Assembly (NCBI GenBank): GCA_035536935.1
Contig: DATLNC010000137.1
Span: 1 to 64,000, forward strand
Direction: 5' to 3'
From: DATMER01 sp035536935
GTDB taxonomy: Bacteria; Acidobacteriota; Thermoanaerobaculia; Multivoradales; UBA5704
DNA length: 64,000 nucleotides
The notes under the pieces were generated by a model. The model was not told the origin of the DNA and made no database searches. It saw nothing but the letters and a program-made list of their open reading frames with translations. Below, piece by piece: positions 30,301-37,100 of this stretch (position 1 is its first letter; the number at the start of each line of letters is the position of its first letter). Both the position numbers and the translations under genes were made by a program.

Positions 30301-33300
30301 GCGAGATCGAGGTCAGCCTGGGCCGCCATCCGGCCGTGCGCGACTCTGTGGTGCTGGTGCGCGACAGGCGTCTCGTAGCCTATGTGGTCACCCACGAGGC
30401 GGTCACCGTCGAAGCTTTGCGCGCCTGGCTCGCCAGGAACCTGCCCGAAGCCATGGTTCCCACGGCCTGGGTCTTCCTGGATGCCTTACCCCTCACGCCC
30501 AATGGCAAGGTCGATCGCCGCGCTCTGCCCTCCCCGGCAGTGCCGCACGACAAGGGGACCTTCGTCAATCCGTCCACCCCTACGCAGCGCGCCCTGGCCA
30601 GGATCTGGGGCGCCCTCCTAGGCCTGGAGCGGGTGGGTGCCCAGGACAACTTCTTCCAACTCGGCGGGCACTCCCTCTCGGCCACGCAGATGGCCACCCG
30701 AGTGCACGAGCGCTTCGGGATCGATTTGGAGCTGCGCGCGGTCTTCGAGAACCCGGTCCTCCAGGCGCTGGCAGCCCACGTCGACAGCGTGCGCGGCGCG
30801 TTGCGGGGCGATGCCGAGAGCGAAGGCATGTACCCGCTCTCATTTGGGCAGCAGCGCCTCTGGTTCCTCGATCGGTTGCAGCCGGGTTCGGCAGCCTACA
30901 ACATTCCGGCCCTGTTGCGCTTCGTGGGGCCGTTGCGGCCGGAGATCCTCGCCGCCGTGCTGACCAGGGTGGTGAGCCGCCATGCCGCGCTGCGCACCAC
31001 CTTCGAGACGTCCGAGGTCGGGGATGCCGTGCAAGTGGTGCACCGGCCAGACCCCTGGTCCCTGCCCCTGATCGACCTCGCAGGCCTGTCCGCTGACGAG
31101 CGCGAGACCGAGGCCTGGCGGCTCACGAAAGAGGAAGCCGAGAAACCGTTCGACCTCCAGCGCGGGCCGATGCTGCGCACGTCCCTGCTGCGCCTCGGCC
31201 CTCTGGGGGAGGATACCGAGCACCGGCTGCTTGCCACGATGCACCACATCGTCGCCGACGGCTGGTCTCTGGATCTGTTTTTGCGCGAGATCGGGATCCT
31301 CTACGGCGCCTGCGCCGAGGGGCGGCCCTCCCCCCTTCCGGAGCTGCCAATGCAGTACCCGGACTTCGCGGTCTGGCAACGGAGCTGGCTTACGGGAGAC
31401 GAGTTGGAGCGGCAGCTCGGCTACTGGCGCGTGCGCCTGGCGCAACCGCCGGTCTTCGAGCTGCCCATGGACCGGCCCCGGCCGGCGATCTGGAGCTTCC
31501 CCGGCGATGTCGTGAGGATGGAATTGCCGGAGACGTTGGCGGGCCGACTGGAACGCTTTGGCCAGAGCCGCCAAGCTACGCCGTTCATGACCCTCTTTGC
31601 CGGCTTCCTGGTCCTGCTGTATCGCTATACCGGGAAGGCGGATCTGCTGGTGGGCACTCCCGTGGCGGGACGGAGCCGCGTCGATATCGAAGCGCTGATC
31701 GGGTTTTTCGTCAACATGCTGCCGCTGCGGGTCAGCCTTGAGGGAGAGCCGACCTTCCTCGAGGTTCTGGACCGCGTGCGGGAGTCAGCGCTCGCGGCGT
31801 ACGCCTACCAGGACATCCCGTTCGAGAAGCTGGTCGCGGAGGTGGCGCCGGAGCGCGACCTGTCGCGCAACCCTCTGTTCCAGGTGCTCTTCGCGTTCCT
31901 GGACGGTGGCGAGCGGACTCCGATCGCTCCCGGCCTGACGATGACGCTGGAGGATCTGGTGCACTCCGGCACTTCGAAGTTCGACCTCTCGTTTCACGTC
32001 ACCCGCACGGCAGGCCGGCTGCACATCTGGGCGGAGTACGCGACTGCTCTCTTCGACCGTGCCACGGTCCTGAGGCTGAGTGAGCACTTCGGCCGTCTTC
32101 TGGAGGAGGCGCTGGCTCATCCGGAGTTGCCGGTCGCGAGGCTGCCGCTCCTCGGCGAGGCCGAGCGCGCTCAGCTCGCCGCCTGGGACGAAGCCGGACG
32201 CCGCAAGCATCCCGAGGGGCTGCTGCACGGCCTGTTCGAGGCTCAGGCAAAGCGCACACCCGAGGCCGTGGCGCTGGTGGTTGGCAAAGACATGCTCTCT
32301 TATGCGGAACTGGAGGATCGCTCGTCTCTTCTCGCTGGCCGGCTCCGCGCCCTGGGGGCAGGGCCTGAGGTCGGAGTGGCGGTCTGCCTGGGGCGCACGA
32401 CCGAGCTGGTGGTGGCGCTGTTGGCGGTGTTGCGCTCCGGTTCGTTCTACGTGCCGCTCGACCCGCGCTATCCCGCGGAGAGGCTGAGCTTCCTGCTGGA
32501 GGACAGCGGCGCCTGGATCGTCGTGACGGAGAGTCAGACCGCATTGGAGCGTCTGCCTCTGATGGCGCGGACCGTGCTCCTGGACCGGCCGGAGCCGGTC
32601 GCCTCTGTACCCGACCTTCCTGTGGAGGTGACGCCGCGCAACCTGGCGTACCTGATCTACACTTCGGGCTCTACCGGCAAGCCCAAGGCCGTCGCCATCG
32701 AGCACCGCAGCGCCACCGTGTTCGCGCAGTGGGCGCGCGAGGCCTTCTCGCCCGAGGAGCTCTGCGGCGTGCTCGCCTCGACCTCGGTAACCTTCGATCT
32801 TTCGGTGTTCGAGATTTTCGTGACGCTGGCCTGGGGGGGCACAGTAGTGCTGGTGGAGAACGCTCTGGCAGATTTCCCCGCTGGCACTGAGGTCACGCTG
32901 ATCAACACCGTGCCCTCGGCCATGGCCGAGCTGCTGCGCAACGGCAGGCTGCCGGCTTCGGTGAGGACCATCAACCTGGCGGGCGAGTCGCTGCCGCGCT
33001 CGTTGGCGGATCGGGCCTACGCGCGGGTCGAGACCGATCGGCTGTGCAATCTCTACGGCCCGTCGGAGGACACGACATACTCGACCTGGACGGTGGTGGA
33101 GCGCGCCGCGGAGCGTCTGCCGTCGATCGGCCGGCCCGTGCACGGCACGAGCGGCTACGTGCTGGACCGCAACTTGGATCGCCTGCCAGTGAGAGTCCCC
33201 GGCGAGCTGTGCCTGGCGGGCACGGGTCTGGCCCGCGGCTATCTGGGCCGTCCGGAGCTGACAGCCGAGCGCTTCCTGCCCGATCCGTTCTCGGCCGATC

Positions 33301-34055
33301 CCGGAGCGCGGATGTATCGTACGGGCGACCTGGTGCGGCTGCGACAGGATGGTGAGCTGGACTACCTGGGTCGCCTGGATCATCAGGTCAAGGTGCGGGG
33401 CTTCCGTATCGAGCTAGGGGAGGTGGAGGCCGCTCTCGCCCGGCAACCCGGGGTAGAGTCCGCGGTGGCGCTGGCCCGGGAGGACGTACCCGGCGACAAG
33501 CGGCTGGTGGCCTACGTTGTGGCGCCCGTTGGCAAGGTCTCGGCCACGGATCTTCGCCACGCTCTCCTTCAGGAGCTGCCCGACCCGATGGTGCCGTCGG
33601 CCTTCGTCTTCCTGGAGGCCCTCCCCCTCACTCCGCATGGCAAGGTCGATCGCCGATCCCTGCCGGCGCCTGACGCCGCACATCCTACGACCGGCGCCGA
33701 GTTCGTGCCTCCGCGAACCCCCCTGGAGGAGGAGGTGGCGCGGGTGTGGGCCGAGGTGCTGGGCGTGGAACGCGTCGGCTCGAATCACAACTTTTGGGAG
33801 CTGGGCGGTCACTCGTTGCTGGCCACGCGGGCGCTCGCTCGCTTGGAGGCTTCCTTCGGTGTGACACTGCCGCTCCAATCCCTGTTCGCGTTCCCGACGC
33901 TGGCGGAGTTCTCCTCCGTTCTCGCGGAGAGTGTGCTCGCGGGGGAGGGGGAGGCGGAGATCGATGAGGCCCTGGCGGCGCTGGGGGACATGTCTGAAGA
34001 AGAAGTACGAGCCCTGATCGAGCAGACGGTCCGCGAGCTCGAGGAGTTGGCATGA
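18732..34055 (+). CDS. NRPS-2: five-module nonribosomal peptide synthetase with truncated first C domain
   Basis: Five A-T modules with four complete C domains. The protein opens at the middle of a condensation domain: residues about 15-265 match only the C-lobe, beginning at the position of the usual 'QLAWWRERLAG' segment, and the N-lobe with HHxxxDG is absent. The remaining lobe also lacks the usual 'EGLIGFFVNTLPLR' stretch. Carrier serines are at residues 811, 1882, 2941, 3981 and 5028. Predicted substrates are hydrophobic, hydrophobic, Gln, Leu-like and Ala. The second C domain reads HHIVSDA instead of HHIVSDG. The C-terminus carries an acidic MSEEEVRALIEQ tail that suits the basic LSPEK helix of NRPS-3, whose start codon overlaps this stop by 4 bp. 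It lies in the same operon as NRPS-1. Because its first C domain cannot catalyse condensation by the usual residues, this protein may start a chain or receive it in an unusual way. Confidence 0.97.
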   Translation: MKPMNSSVRPSAALRPQLDFWRSRLVGLPAPIELPADRLRASGPLLRRELEILDLPEGLLDALEQAGHRHGADLSMTLLAGFLALLHRYTGREDLVIGAPLADAEDAGLLPLRVDVGGDPPFAELLGRIREAVRSARDHQDLSLEELLEELRKEMPTELGTGLDPSRHPLFQVAFVPGANLDSAGLDMELGLVRRSSRVALAAGYASDLFDAATVSRLLGHFLNLLEGIAAGDGEGVRVSELPLLGSEERKQVLLTWSGSDTGLHEAPVHEIALQQALARPEALAVSWDGGSLTYGELLDRSLRLATWLRRRGLGAEDLVALRLERSPELVVSSLGVLLAGAAYLPIDPSNPPERLAYVVRDSGASLLLTVERLRSPGVPLEQVVLESLESLESLESLESFDPKGDLHPEPQLEPDPDRLAYVIYTSGSTGAPKGTDLIHRGLSNTIAHYLSKYLAGAGERLALLASPGFDASVLEIWLALTTGSSLHVAPAEILASAPDLLDWYAREGITHSYAPPVQVEAMLGETMPPDLKLRRLLSGGDRLRLRPRADCPFVVVNNYGPTEVSIATTEAIVATDGDRSPTIGRPLDNVRVYLLDAAFQPVPTGVPGELYIGGEGVARGYRGRPDLTAERFVPDPFGPPGARLYRSGDLARWLSSGEIDFIGRADHQVKLRGFRIELGEVESVLLGHPGVREAAVLLRTAEGRLAGYVALAPNGEAPSIPELRKHLASQLPEYMVPTAWAVLESLPLSASGKVDRRALERVQTAAVADEGETAPRTQLEELLVDLFTEVLDVPGGIGIHQDFFQLGGHSLLATRLASRVRELCGVDLGLRSVFEHPTVASLASWIERQQGRGLEGETAIPLTPAPAGPAPLSSAQQRLWFLERLRPGTALYNLAQLFDLRGELAVPALAAAFDGVVRRHEALRTLFAPDSEGGSLGDDPVQLVCRESLQPEPLPVVDLGDLPEPARQAEAERITQEEARRPYDLERGPLMRTALLRLGPEEHRLLIGTHHIVSDAWSVGVLLRELSALYRAALAVHASPLPPLPVQYPGFAVWQHRRLTEEAAEVQLAWWREHLAGVPAVLELPPDRPRPAVPSFRGERLRVPLGADLEPAILALGRRQGATLFMTLLAAFQALLHRYTLQEDFVIGSPVAGRDRLELEALIGFFVNMLPLRAEASEETVFSGLLASVRESVLAGFAHQALPFDRLVEELAPQRDLSRMPLFQVVFALQEAMAGPDLGVAVTAAVEVDTGVSKFDFALLVERGPRGLDAIAEYSLDLFERASVERMLGAFRVLVAGALADPAAPLAELPLLASGEREQVVFGWNRTVADIPDQPVHRLFERQAAARPGALAVASAEEALTYGELERRANLLAWRLRRLGVGPDDLVAVLLERSVELPLAALAALKAGGTYLPIDPAYPSERVLYILRDAGARALLTSSRVLATLPEVLLHGGRMILFDGEADPLESLEEGADEGKVPPPVDFDPDGLAYVIYTSGSTGAPKGTELHHRGLSNLMAWHSRDNGMSPVDRSSLVAGPGFDASVWETWPPLVAGASIHVAPPDVLLSPPAILFWMAERGITVAFLPTPLAEGVLAEPMPEGLALRVLHTGGDRLHRRPSADVRFELVNLYGPTESTAVTTYCHVASVGEKAPHIGLPISNLRVHILDRGFAPVPVGVPGELCAAGVALARGYRRRPDLTAERFIPDPLGGPGERIYRTGDLARRLPNGELEFLGRIDHQVKIRGYRIELGEIEAAIRRHPGVREAVALVRETDKRLVGCLVLNEDGGLRADGAGEALRAFLSSSLPEIMIPSAWVYLEALPLTPNGKVDRRALARIAPAPEAHAASAPPRTPTEAAVAEVWSDLLGVEGIGAFDDFFALGGHSLLAARLAARIQERLGVELPLRVIFQEPTVARLAAWIEAERHHGDVAAGPSLAAGVAAAPLSFAQQRLWLLDRMEPGSAAYNMPILLHLSGSLRPDVLALVLAEVVRRHAALRTTFEVPEGAEDPVQVVHPLVGWNLPLVNLAGLPGWPGCEAEAVRLVTEESSRPFDLQRGPLLRTALLRMGADDHRLVVTMHHIVSDGWSVEVLLRELGAVYRAFIAGRPSPLLDLPVQYPDFSVWQRNWLAGEEQERQLAYWRRRLDGMAVPQVLELPADRPRPTVWSYRGAAYEEEVTRELAGRLEQLGQRYGATPFMTFLAAFFALLHRYTAQEDLLVGAPLAGRGRPEIAGLIGFFVNSLALRVSLAGDPTFPELLARVREAVLGAHAHQDLPFEKLVADLVPSRDLSRNPLFQVMLAFQSSPPEERIAEGLAMKLAAIPSVTAKFDLTFGVRLESERTVFDLEYSTDLFDAATMRRFVQHFVRLLEGIVEVPARRASELPLLTEAEAQQLVEWNDTAAAFPEGLCLHELIEGQVERTPGRPAVTCDGRSLTYRELNDAADRLTRRLRSAGVGPESVVGFLAERSLEMVVGLLAVLKSGGAYLPLDPDHPSERLALMLADSGACLVLVQERLQEKLRSLAAPILPLDGVAEPGLDAERPTPRSEVQPDNLAYVIYTSGSTGLPKGTMVPHRAIVNHMFWMQSQLPLGSSDRVLQKTTFSFDASIWEFWAPLMAGSLLVMALPGEQRDPGALVRRIQEDEVTVLQVVPSLLGALVEFGGFGDCRSLRRVCCGGEALSPDLVADFFRVSQAELLNLYGPTEAAVDVTSWACEWAGRRGKVPIGRPVSNTRVHVMDRGLRAVPVGVPGELLIGGVQVGRGYLTRPELTAARFVPDPISGEAGARLYRTGDLVRRLPDGSVDFLGRIDHQVKLRGLRIELGEIEAALCRHPGVSRAAVLAREERIGAFYVPAGESIPNPADLVAALRRELPEYMIPAWFVALPALPLTSNGKIDRRALTGIAPAAVESVSDIPPRTPVERELARIWSALLGIEGIGAHDDFFALGGHSLLAARLTARVHERLGVDLPLRVIFQEPTVVRLAGWIEAARQGLSAGPSLVAGLAGEVAPLSFAQQRLWFFEQLQPGSPAYNIPIPFRLTGPLRPELLAAALAEVVRRHGTLRTTFEVPEGAAEPVQVVHPAVGWHLPAIDLGALPPELREAEAGRVAAEDSRRPFDIRRFPLMRTTLLRLGASEHRLLATLHHIVSDGWSMEILERELGILYDALSTDRPSLLPELPVQYGDFAVWQRSWLSGHELERQLAYWRSRLAEPPALELPTDHPRPAIWSQLGAMEMAFLPGELADRLDEVGRSYGATSFMTLFAAFLALLQRYTSQEDLVVGTPLAGRGRPEIQDLIGFFVNTLALRVSLDGDPSFETLLARARECVLEAYDHQDVPFEKLVAELAPTPDLSRNPLFQVAFTVQERQEPVRIGDDLVLSTGEWVHHGTAKFDLSLHAQRTAQGLELLAEYGTDLFDGSTVRRLMGHFRRLVEGIAAAGGERARLSELPLLDGAEREQVLTAWNRTAEEIPEEPVHRLVFRWAEVTPDAIAVSWEGGSLTYAGLARRAADLADRLLGKGVGPETVVALRLERSADLVAAALAVLETGGAYLPIDPAHPEERAEWIVRDSGAALLLTAETLEALEQEAVPSPARQRRGGRGRGLLPNSLAYVIYTSGSTGTPKGTELCHRGLSNLIAWHRRAHALGPGDASTLLAGPGFDASVWETWFPLTAGATLHVPPRDVLLSSPRLLEWLAMKELTFAFLPTPLAEAVLLEPLPAGLSLHTLFTGGDRLRLRPAPDLPFALVNLYGPAECTVVALAGRVAPAGERRAELPEIGFPIANTRAYILDRWLQLVPVGVPGEICLAGEGLARCYRNRPELTARAFVPDPFDEGKRLYRTGDLARWLPSGTIEFLGRADHQVKIRGQRIELGEIEVSLGRHPAVRDSVVLVRDRRLVAYVVTHEAVTVEALRAWLARNLPEAMVPTAWVFLDALPLTPNGKVDRRALPSPAVPHDKGTFVNPSTPTQRALARIWGALLGLERVGAQDNFFQLGGHSLSATQMATRVHERFGIDLELRAVFENPVLQALAAHVDSVRGALRGDAESEGMYPLSFGQQRLWFLDRLQPGSAAYNIPALLRFVGPLRPEILAAVLTRVVSRHAALRTTFETSEVGDAVQVVHRPDPWSLPLIDLAGLSADERETEAWRLTKEEAEKPFDLQRGPMLRTSLLRLGPLGEDTEHRLLATMHHIVADGWSLDLFLREIGILYGACAEGRPSPLPELPMQYPDFAVWQRSWLTGDELERQLGYWRVRLAQPPVFELPMDRPRPAIWSFPGDVVRMELPETLAGRLERFGQSRQATPFMTLFAGFLVLLYRYTGKADLLVGTPVAGRSRVDIEALIGFFVNMLPLRVSLEGEPTFLEVLDRVRESALAAYAYQDIPFEKLVAEVAPERDLSRNPLFQVLFAFLDGGERTPIAPGLTMTLEDLVHSGTSKFDLSFHVTRTAGRLHIWAEYATALFDRATVLRLSEHFGRLLEEALAHPELPVARLPLLGEAERAQLAAWDEAGRRKHPEGLLHGLFEAQAKRTPEAVALVVGKDMLSYAELEDRSSLLAGRLRALGAGPEVGVAVCLGRTTELVVALLAVLRSGSFYVPLDPRYPAERLSFLLEDSGAWIVVTESQTALERLPLMARTVLLDRPEPVASVPDLPVEVTPRNLAYLIYTSGSTGKPKAVAIEHRSATVFAQWAREAFSPEELCGVLASTSVTFDLSVFEIFVTLAWGGTVVLVENALADFPAGTEVTLINTVPSAMAELLRNGRLPASVRTINLAGESLPRSLADRAYARVETDRLCNLYGPSEDTTYSTWTVVERAAERLPSIGRPVHGTSGYVLDRNLDRLPVRVPGELCLAGTGLARGYLGRPELTAERFLPDPFSADPGARMYRTGDLVRLRQDGELDYLGRLDHQVKVRGFRIELGEVEAALARQPGVESAVALAREDVPGDKRLVAYVVAPVGKVSATDLRHALLQELPDPMVPSAFVFLEALPLTPHGKVDRRSLPAPDAAHPTTGAEFVPPRTPLEEEVARVWAEVLGVERVGSNHNFWELGGHSLLATRALARLEASFGVTLPLQSLFAFPTLAEFSSVLAESVLAGEGEAEIDEALAALGDMSEEEVRALIEQTVRELEELA
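19887..19931 (+). repeat. 9-bp tandem repeat, five copies, in the module 7 A domain
   Basis: Five copies of (t/c)tggaatcg, the last degenerate (ttggagtcc), are in register with codons and encode five Leu-Glu-Ser units. They occupy the same loop, upstream of 'LAYVIYTSGSTG', that carries other repeats in modules 2, 3 and 10. Confidence 0.9.
21312..24513 (+). other. NRPS-2 module 8 (C-A-T): hydrophobic, C-domain motif HHIVSDA
   Basis: The C domain opens LSSAQQRLWFLERL and its active-site motif at 21762 ends in Ala (GCC at 21780) instead of Gly; both His and the Asp are kept. The A domain starts near 22731 and reads DAWFHGLAVK, related to the Leu-like codes of modules 10 and 17 but with His at 299. 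I call it hydrophobic with low certainty. The carrier serine is at 24375. Confidence 0.85.
24514..27686 (+). other. NRPS-2 module 9 (C-A-T): glutamine
   Basis: C-domain motif HHIVSDG at 24954. The A domain starts near 25938. Its code DAWQCGLVDK closely matches glutamine codes of the DAWQFGLIDK type, so Gln is the best call with Glu as alternative. The A10 motif is TSNGKIDRRAL. The carrier serine is at 27552. Confidence 0.88.
27687..30812 (+). other. NRPS-2 module 10 (C-A-T): Leu-like
   Basis: C-domain motif HHIVSDG at 28128. The A domain starts near 29105 and reads DAWFFGLVVK, resembling leucine code DAWFLGNVVK. Its 'YGPAEC' replaces the usual 'YGPTEx'. A palindromic GC-rich insertion precedes the P-loop (29457-29486). 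The carrier serine is at 30672. Confidence 0.86.
29457..29486 (+). repeat. GC-rich hairpin repeat inside the module 10 A domain
   Basis: Arms 29457-29467 (ccctctcctgc) and 29476-29486 (gcaggggaggg) pair with one mismatch over an 8-base loop, followed by gcggggcaggggg. In frame it gives VPSPARQRRGGRGRG just before 'LAYVIYTSGSTG'. It resembles the hairpin at 7696-7720 in sequence and position. Confidence 0.8.
30813..33932 (+). other. NRPS-2 module 11 (C-A-T): alanine
   Basis: C-domain motif HHIVADG at 31242. The A domain starts near 32214 and has code DLFNNALTYK, identical to the alanine code I recall from microcystin synthetase. The A domain is closely related along its whole length to that of module 15 in NRPS-3. 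The A10 motif is TPHGKVDRRSL. The carrier serine is at 33813. Confidence 0.9.
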
Positions 34056-34195
34056 GCGACGGTGTTTCCAAGCGGATGGGCAATCTCTCTCCGGAGAAGC
34101 AGGCCCTGCTCGTCCTGCAGATGAAGAAGAAGAAGGCCGCCGAAGCCGCGGCTGCGCGCGCAGCCGCCGCGGCGATGCCCCGCCGCCTCGATGCG
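33933..34195 (+). other. Docking junction NRPS-2 tail / NRPS-3 head
   Basis: The tail of NRPS-2 contains DEALAALGDMSEEEVRALIEQ and ends in a Glu-rich helix (net negative). NRPS-3 begins with about 48 residues before its C domain, including NLSPEKQALLVLQMKKKK then an Ala-rich stretch (net positive). Opposite charge and the helical pattern fit a donor-acceptor docking pair that hands the peptide from module 11 to module 12. Confidence 0.7.
34041..34054 (+). promoter_or_regulatory. RBS and overlapping start/stop of NRPS-2 / NRPS-3
   Basis: GAGGAG at 34041-34046 sits 5 bases before ATG 34052 and at the same time encodes Glu-Glu at the end of NRPS-2. The ATGA overlap (34052-34055) implies translational coupling. 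The same layout recurs at 54161-54175. Confidence 0.8.
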
Positions 34196-37100
34196 TCCGG
34201 TCCGGCGCCGCTCTCGTTCGCCCAGCAGCGCCTCTGGCTGCTGGATCGTCTGGAGCCGGGCACCACGGCCTACAACATGCCGGCTCAGATGCGCCTACGC
34301 GGCCCATTGGATACCGCGGCCCTGGAGCTCGCCATCGGCGGAATCCTCCGCCGCCATGAGGCCCTACGCACCACCTTTTCCGAGCGGGATTCCCAGCCGG
34401 TGCAGGTGATCGCTCCCGCGGAGAGCTTCGAACTGTCCATCGCGGACCTCACCGGCCTGCCGGAGGAGGTACTCCGGGCCGAGGAGCGGCGCCTCCTCGC
34501 CGCCAGCGGACGGCCCTTCGACCTGGAGCGGGGACCGCTGTTCCGGGCGGCGCTGGTGCGCCTCGCCGCGGGGGAGCACCTGCTTCTGCTCGACATGCAC
34601 CACATCGTGTCGGACGGGTGGTCCTTCGGCGTCTTCTTTCGTGAGCTGGCAGCGCTCTACGAGTCCTTCCACGAAGGCCAGGCTCCGTCGCTGCCGGAGC
34701 TCCCTGTCCAATACTCCGACTTCGCCGTCTGGCAGCGGGAGTGGCTGCAGGGAGCCGTGTTGGAAGAGCAACTGGCTTATTGGCGCGAGCGGCTGGCCGA
34801 GGCTCCCCCGGAGCTGGAGCTGCCGCTCGACCGCGTGCGGCCGGCGGTTCAGGCCCATCGCGGACGCAGCGCTCATGCCGATCTGCCACCCGCGCTCACA
34901 GCACGTCTGCGGGAGCTGACGCTGCACGAGGGCGGCTCGCCGTTCATGATCTTCCTGGCGGCGTTCCAGCTCCTGCTTTCCCGCCTTTCAGGCCAGGATG
35001 ACGTAGTCGTGGGCTCGCCCAGCGCCGGCCGCTCCCGGGGCGAGATCGAAGGGCTGATCGGCATGTTCCTCAACACGCTGGTGCTGCGCACCAGCTTGTC
35101 GGGCGACCCGACCTTTCGCGAGCTGCTGGGCCGGGTCAAGGAGGTGGTGCTCGGCGCCTACCGGTACCAGGCGATCCCGTTCGAGCGCCTGCTGGAGGAA
35201 CTGCAGCCCGAGCGGCAGCTCAGCCGCACGCCCATCTTCCAGGTCCTATTCAACTTCGTCTCGATCTCGAACCTCCGAATGAGCCTGTCCGGCATCGAGG
35301 TCGACCTGATCGAGTCCGGAGAGGCCGAGTCGAAGTTCGACTTCACCCTCTACGTCAACGAGCTGCCGGACTCGCTCCGCTTTGACCTGGTGTACAACGC
35401 TGACCTCTTCGAGCCGGAGCGCATGGCTGAGATGCTACGCCAGCTCGAGCACTTGCTGACGCAGGCGGCCGCTGATCCGGACCGGCGGATCGGCGAGATG
35501 TCGCTGGTGACTCCCGCGGCCGCCGCCTTGCTGCCGGACCCTGCGCAGCCGCTCGCAGGCGAGTGGCACGGCGCGATCCACCAGGCGCTCTCCCGCACTG
35601 CCGCCGGGCATCCGGACCGCATCGCCGTGCAGGACGCGCAGGAGACGGTCTGGACCTATGCAGAGTTGGAGGCCCGCGCGAACCGCCTCGCTCAGTACTT
35701 GATCTCGCGAGGGGTGAAGAAGGGGGATGCCGTGGCCGTCTGGGCGCACCGGAGCGCGCCTCTCGTCCAGGCACTGATGGGCACGCTCAAGGCCGGCGCG
35801 GCTTTCATGATCCTCGACCCGGCCTACCCGGTCACGCGCCTGCTCGATTATCTGCGCATCGGCCGTCCCGCGGCCTGGATCGCATTGCCGGGCGCGCCTC
35901 CGCCGCCCGCGGAGGTGGAGGAGGCCGTATCCGCGCTCTGCCGAGTGGAGCTGGGCGCGCTGTCTAGCCAACCGGAGACAGACCCGGACATTCCCATCGG
36001 TCCAGATGATCCCGCCTGCCTCACCTTCACTTCGGGCTCCACCGGCATGCCCAAGGGGGTGGTCGGACGGCACGGTCCTCTGACCCACTTCTACCCCTGG
36101 ATGGCGGAGCGCTTCGCCTTGAGCTCGGAGGATCGGTTCGGCATGCTCTCGGCGCTGTCGCACGACCCGCTGCAGCGCGACGTGTTCACACCTGTCTGGC
36201 TCGGCGGCCACATGGTGCTGCCCGATCCTGACTGGATAGGCGCGCCGGGCTATCTCGCGGGATGGCTGCGGAGTGAGCGGGTGACCGTCCTCCACCTCAC
36301 TCCGGCCATGATGGAGATGGTGCTCGAGTCGACCAGCAACGGGTCCGAGCCGATCTCCGGGCTTCCGGACCTGCGTTGGGCATTCGTCGTGGGAGACCTG
36401 CTCAAGAAGGGCGATGTCGAGCGCCTGCAGGAGCTCGCTCCGTCAGCCATTTGCGTGAACCTCTACGGCTCGACCGAGACGCAGCGGTCGGTGTCTTACT
36501 TCGAGGTTCTCCGTCATCCGGGGCTCGATCGTCTCGGTAAGGAGGTCCTGCCGCTCGGCCGCGGCATGGAGGGCTGCCAGCTCCTGGTGCTGAACCGGGG
36601 GGGCGGCCTAGCGGGCGTGGGGGAGTCGGGCGAGATCCATCTCCGTAGCCGTCATCTCGCGCACGGCTACCTCGGTGACGAGGCGCTCACGGCGGAGCGC
36701 TTCCGGCCCAACCCGCTGCTGGCGAGCCCCGAGGCGGGGGACCGGGTCTACCGGACTGGCGACCTCGGCCGCTACCTGCCCGACGGGGGAGTGGAATTCG
36801 CCGGCCGGGCCGACTTTCAGGTCAAGCTGCGCGGCTTCCGCATCGAGTTGGGCGAGGTGGAGGCGGCGCTGGCGCGCTACCCGGGTGTGCGCGAGTGCGT
36901 GGTGATCGCTCGCGAGGACCGGCCCGGCGACCGCCGGCTGGTGGGCTATCTGGTGGGTTCCTTCGCGCCCGAGCAGCACGAGCTGCGCGCCTTCCTCGGC
37001 TCGCGTCTGCCGGACTACATGGTGCCCTCGGCGTTCGTGGTGCTGCCCGCTCTGCCGCTGACCCGCACGGGCAAGGTGGACCGCCGCGCCCTGCCGCCGC

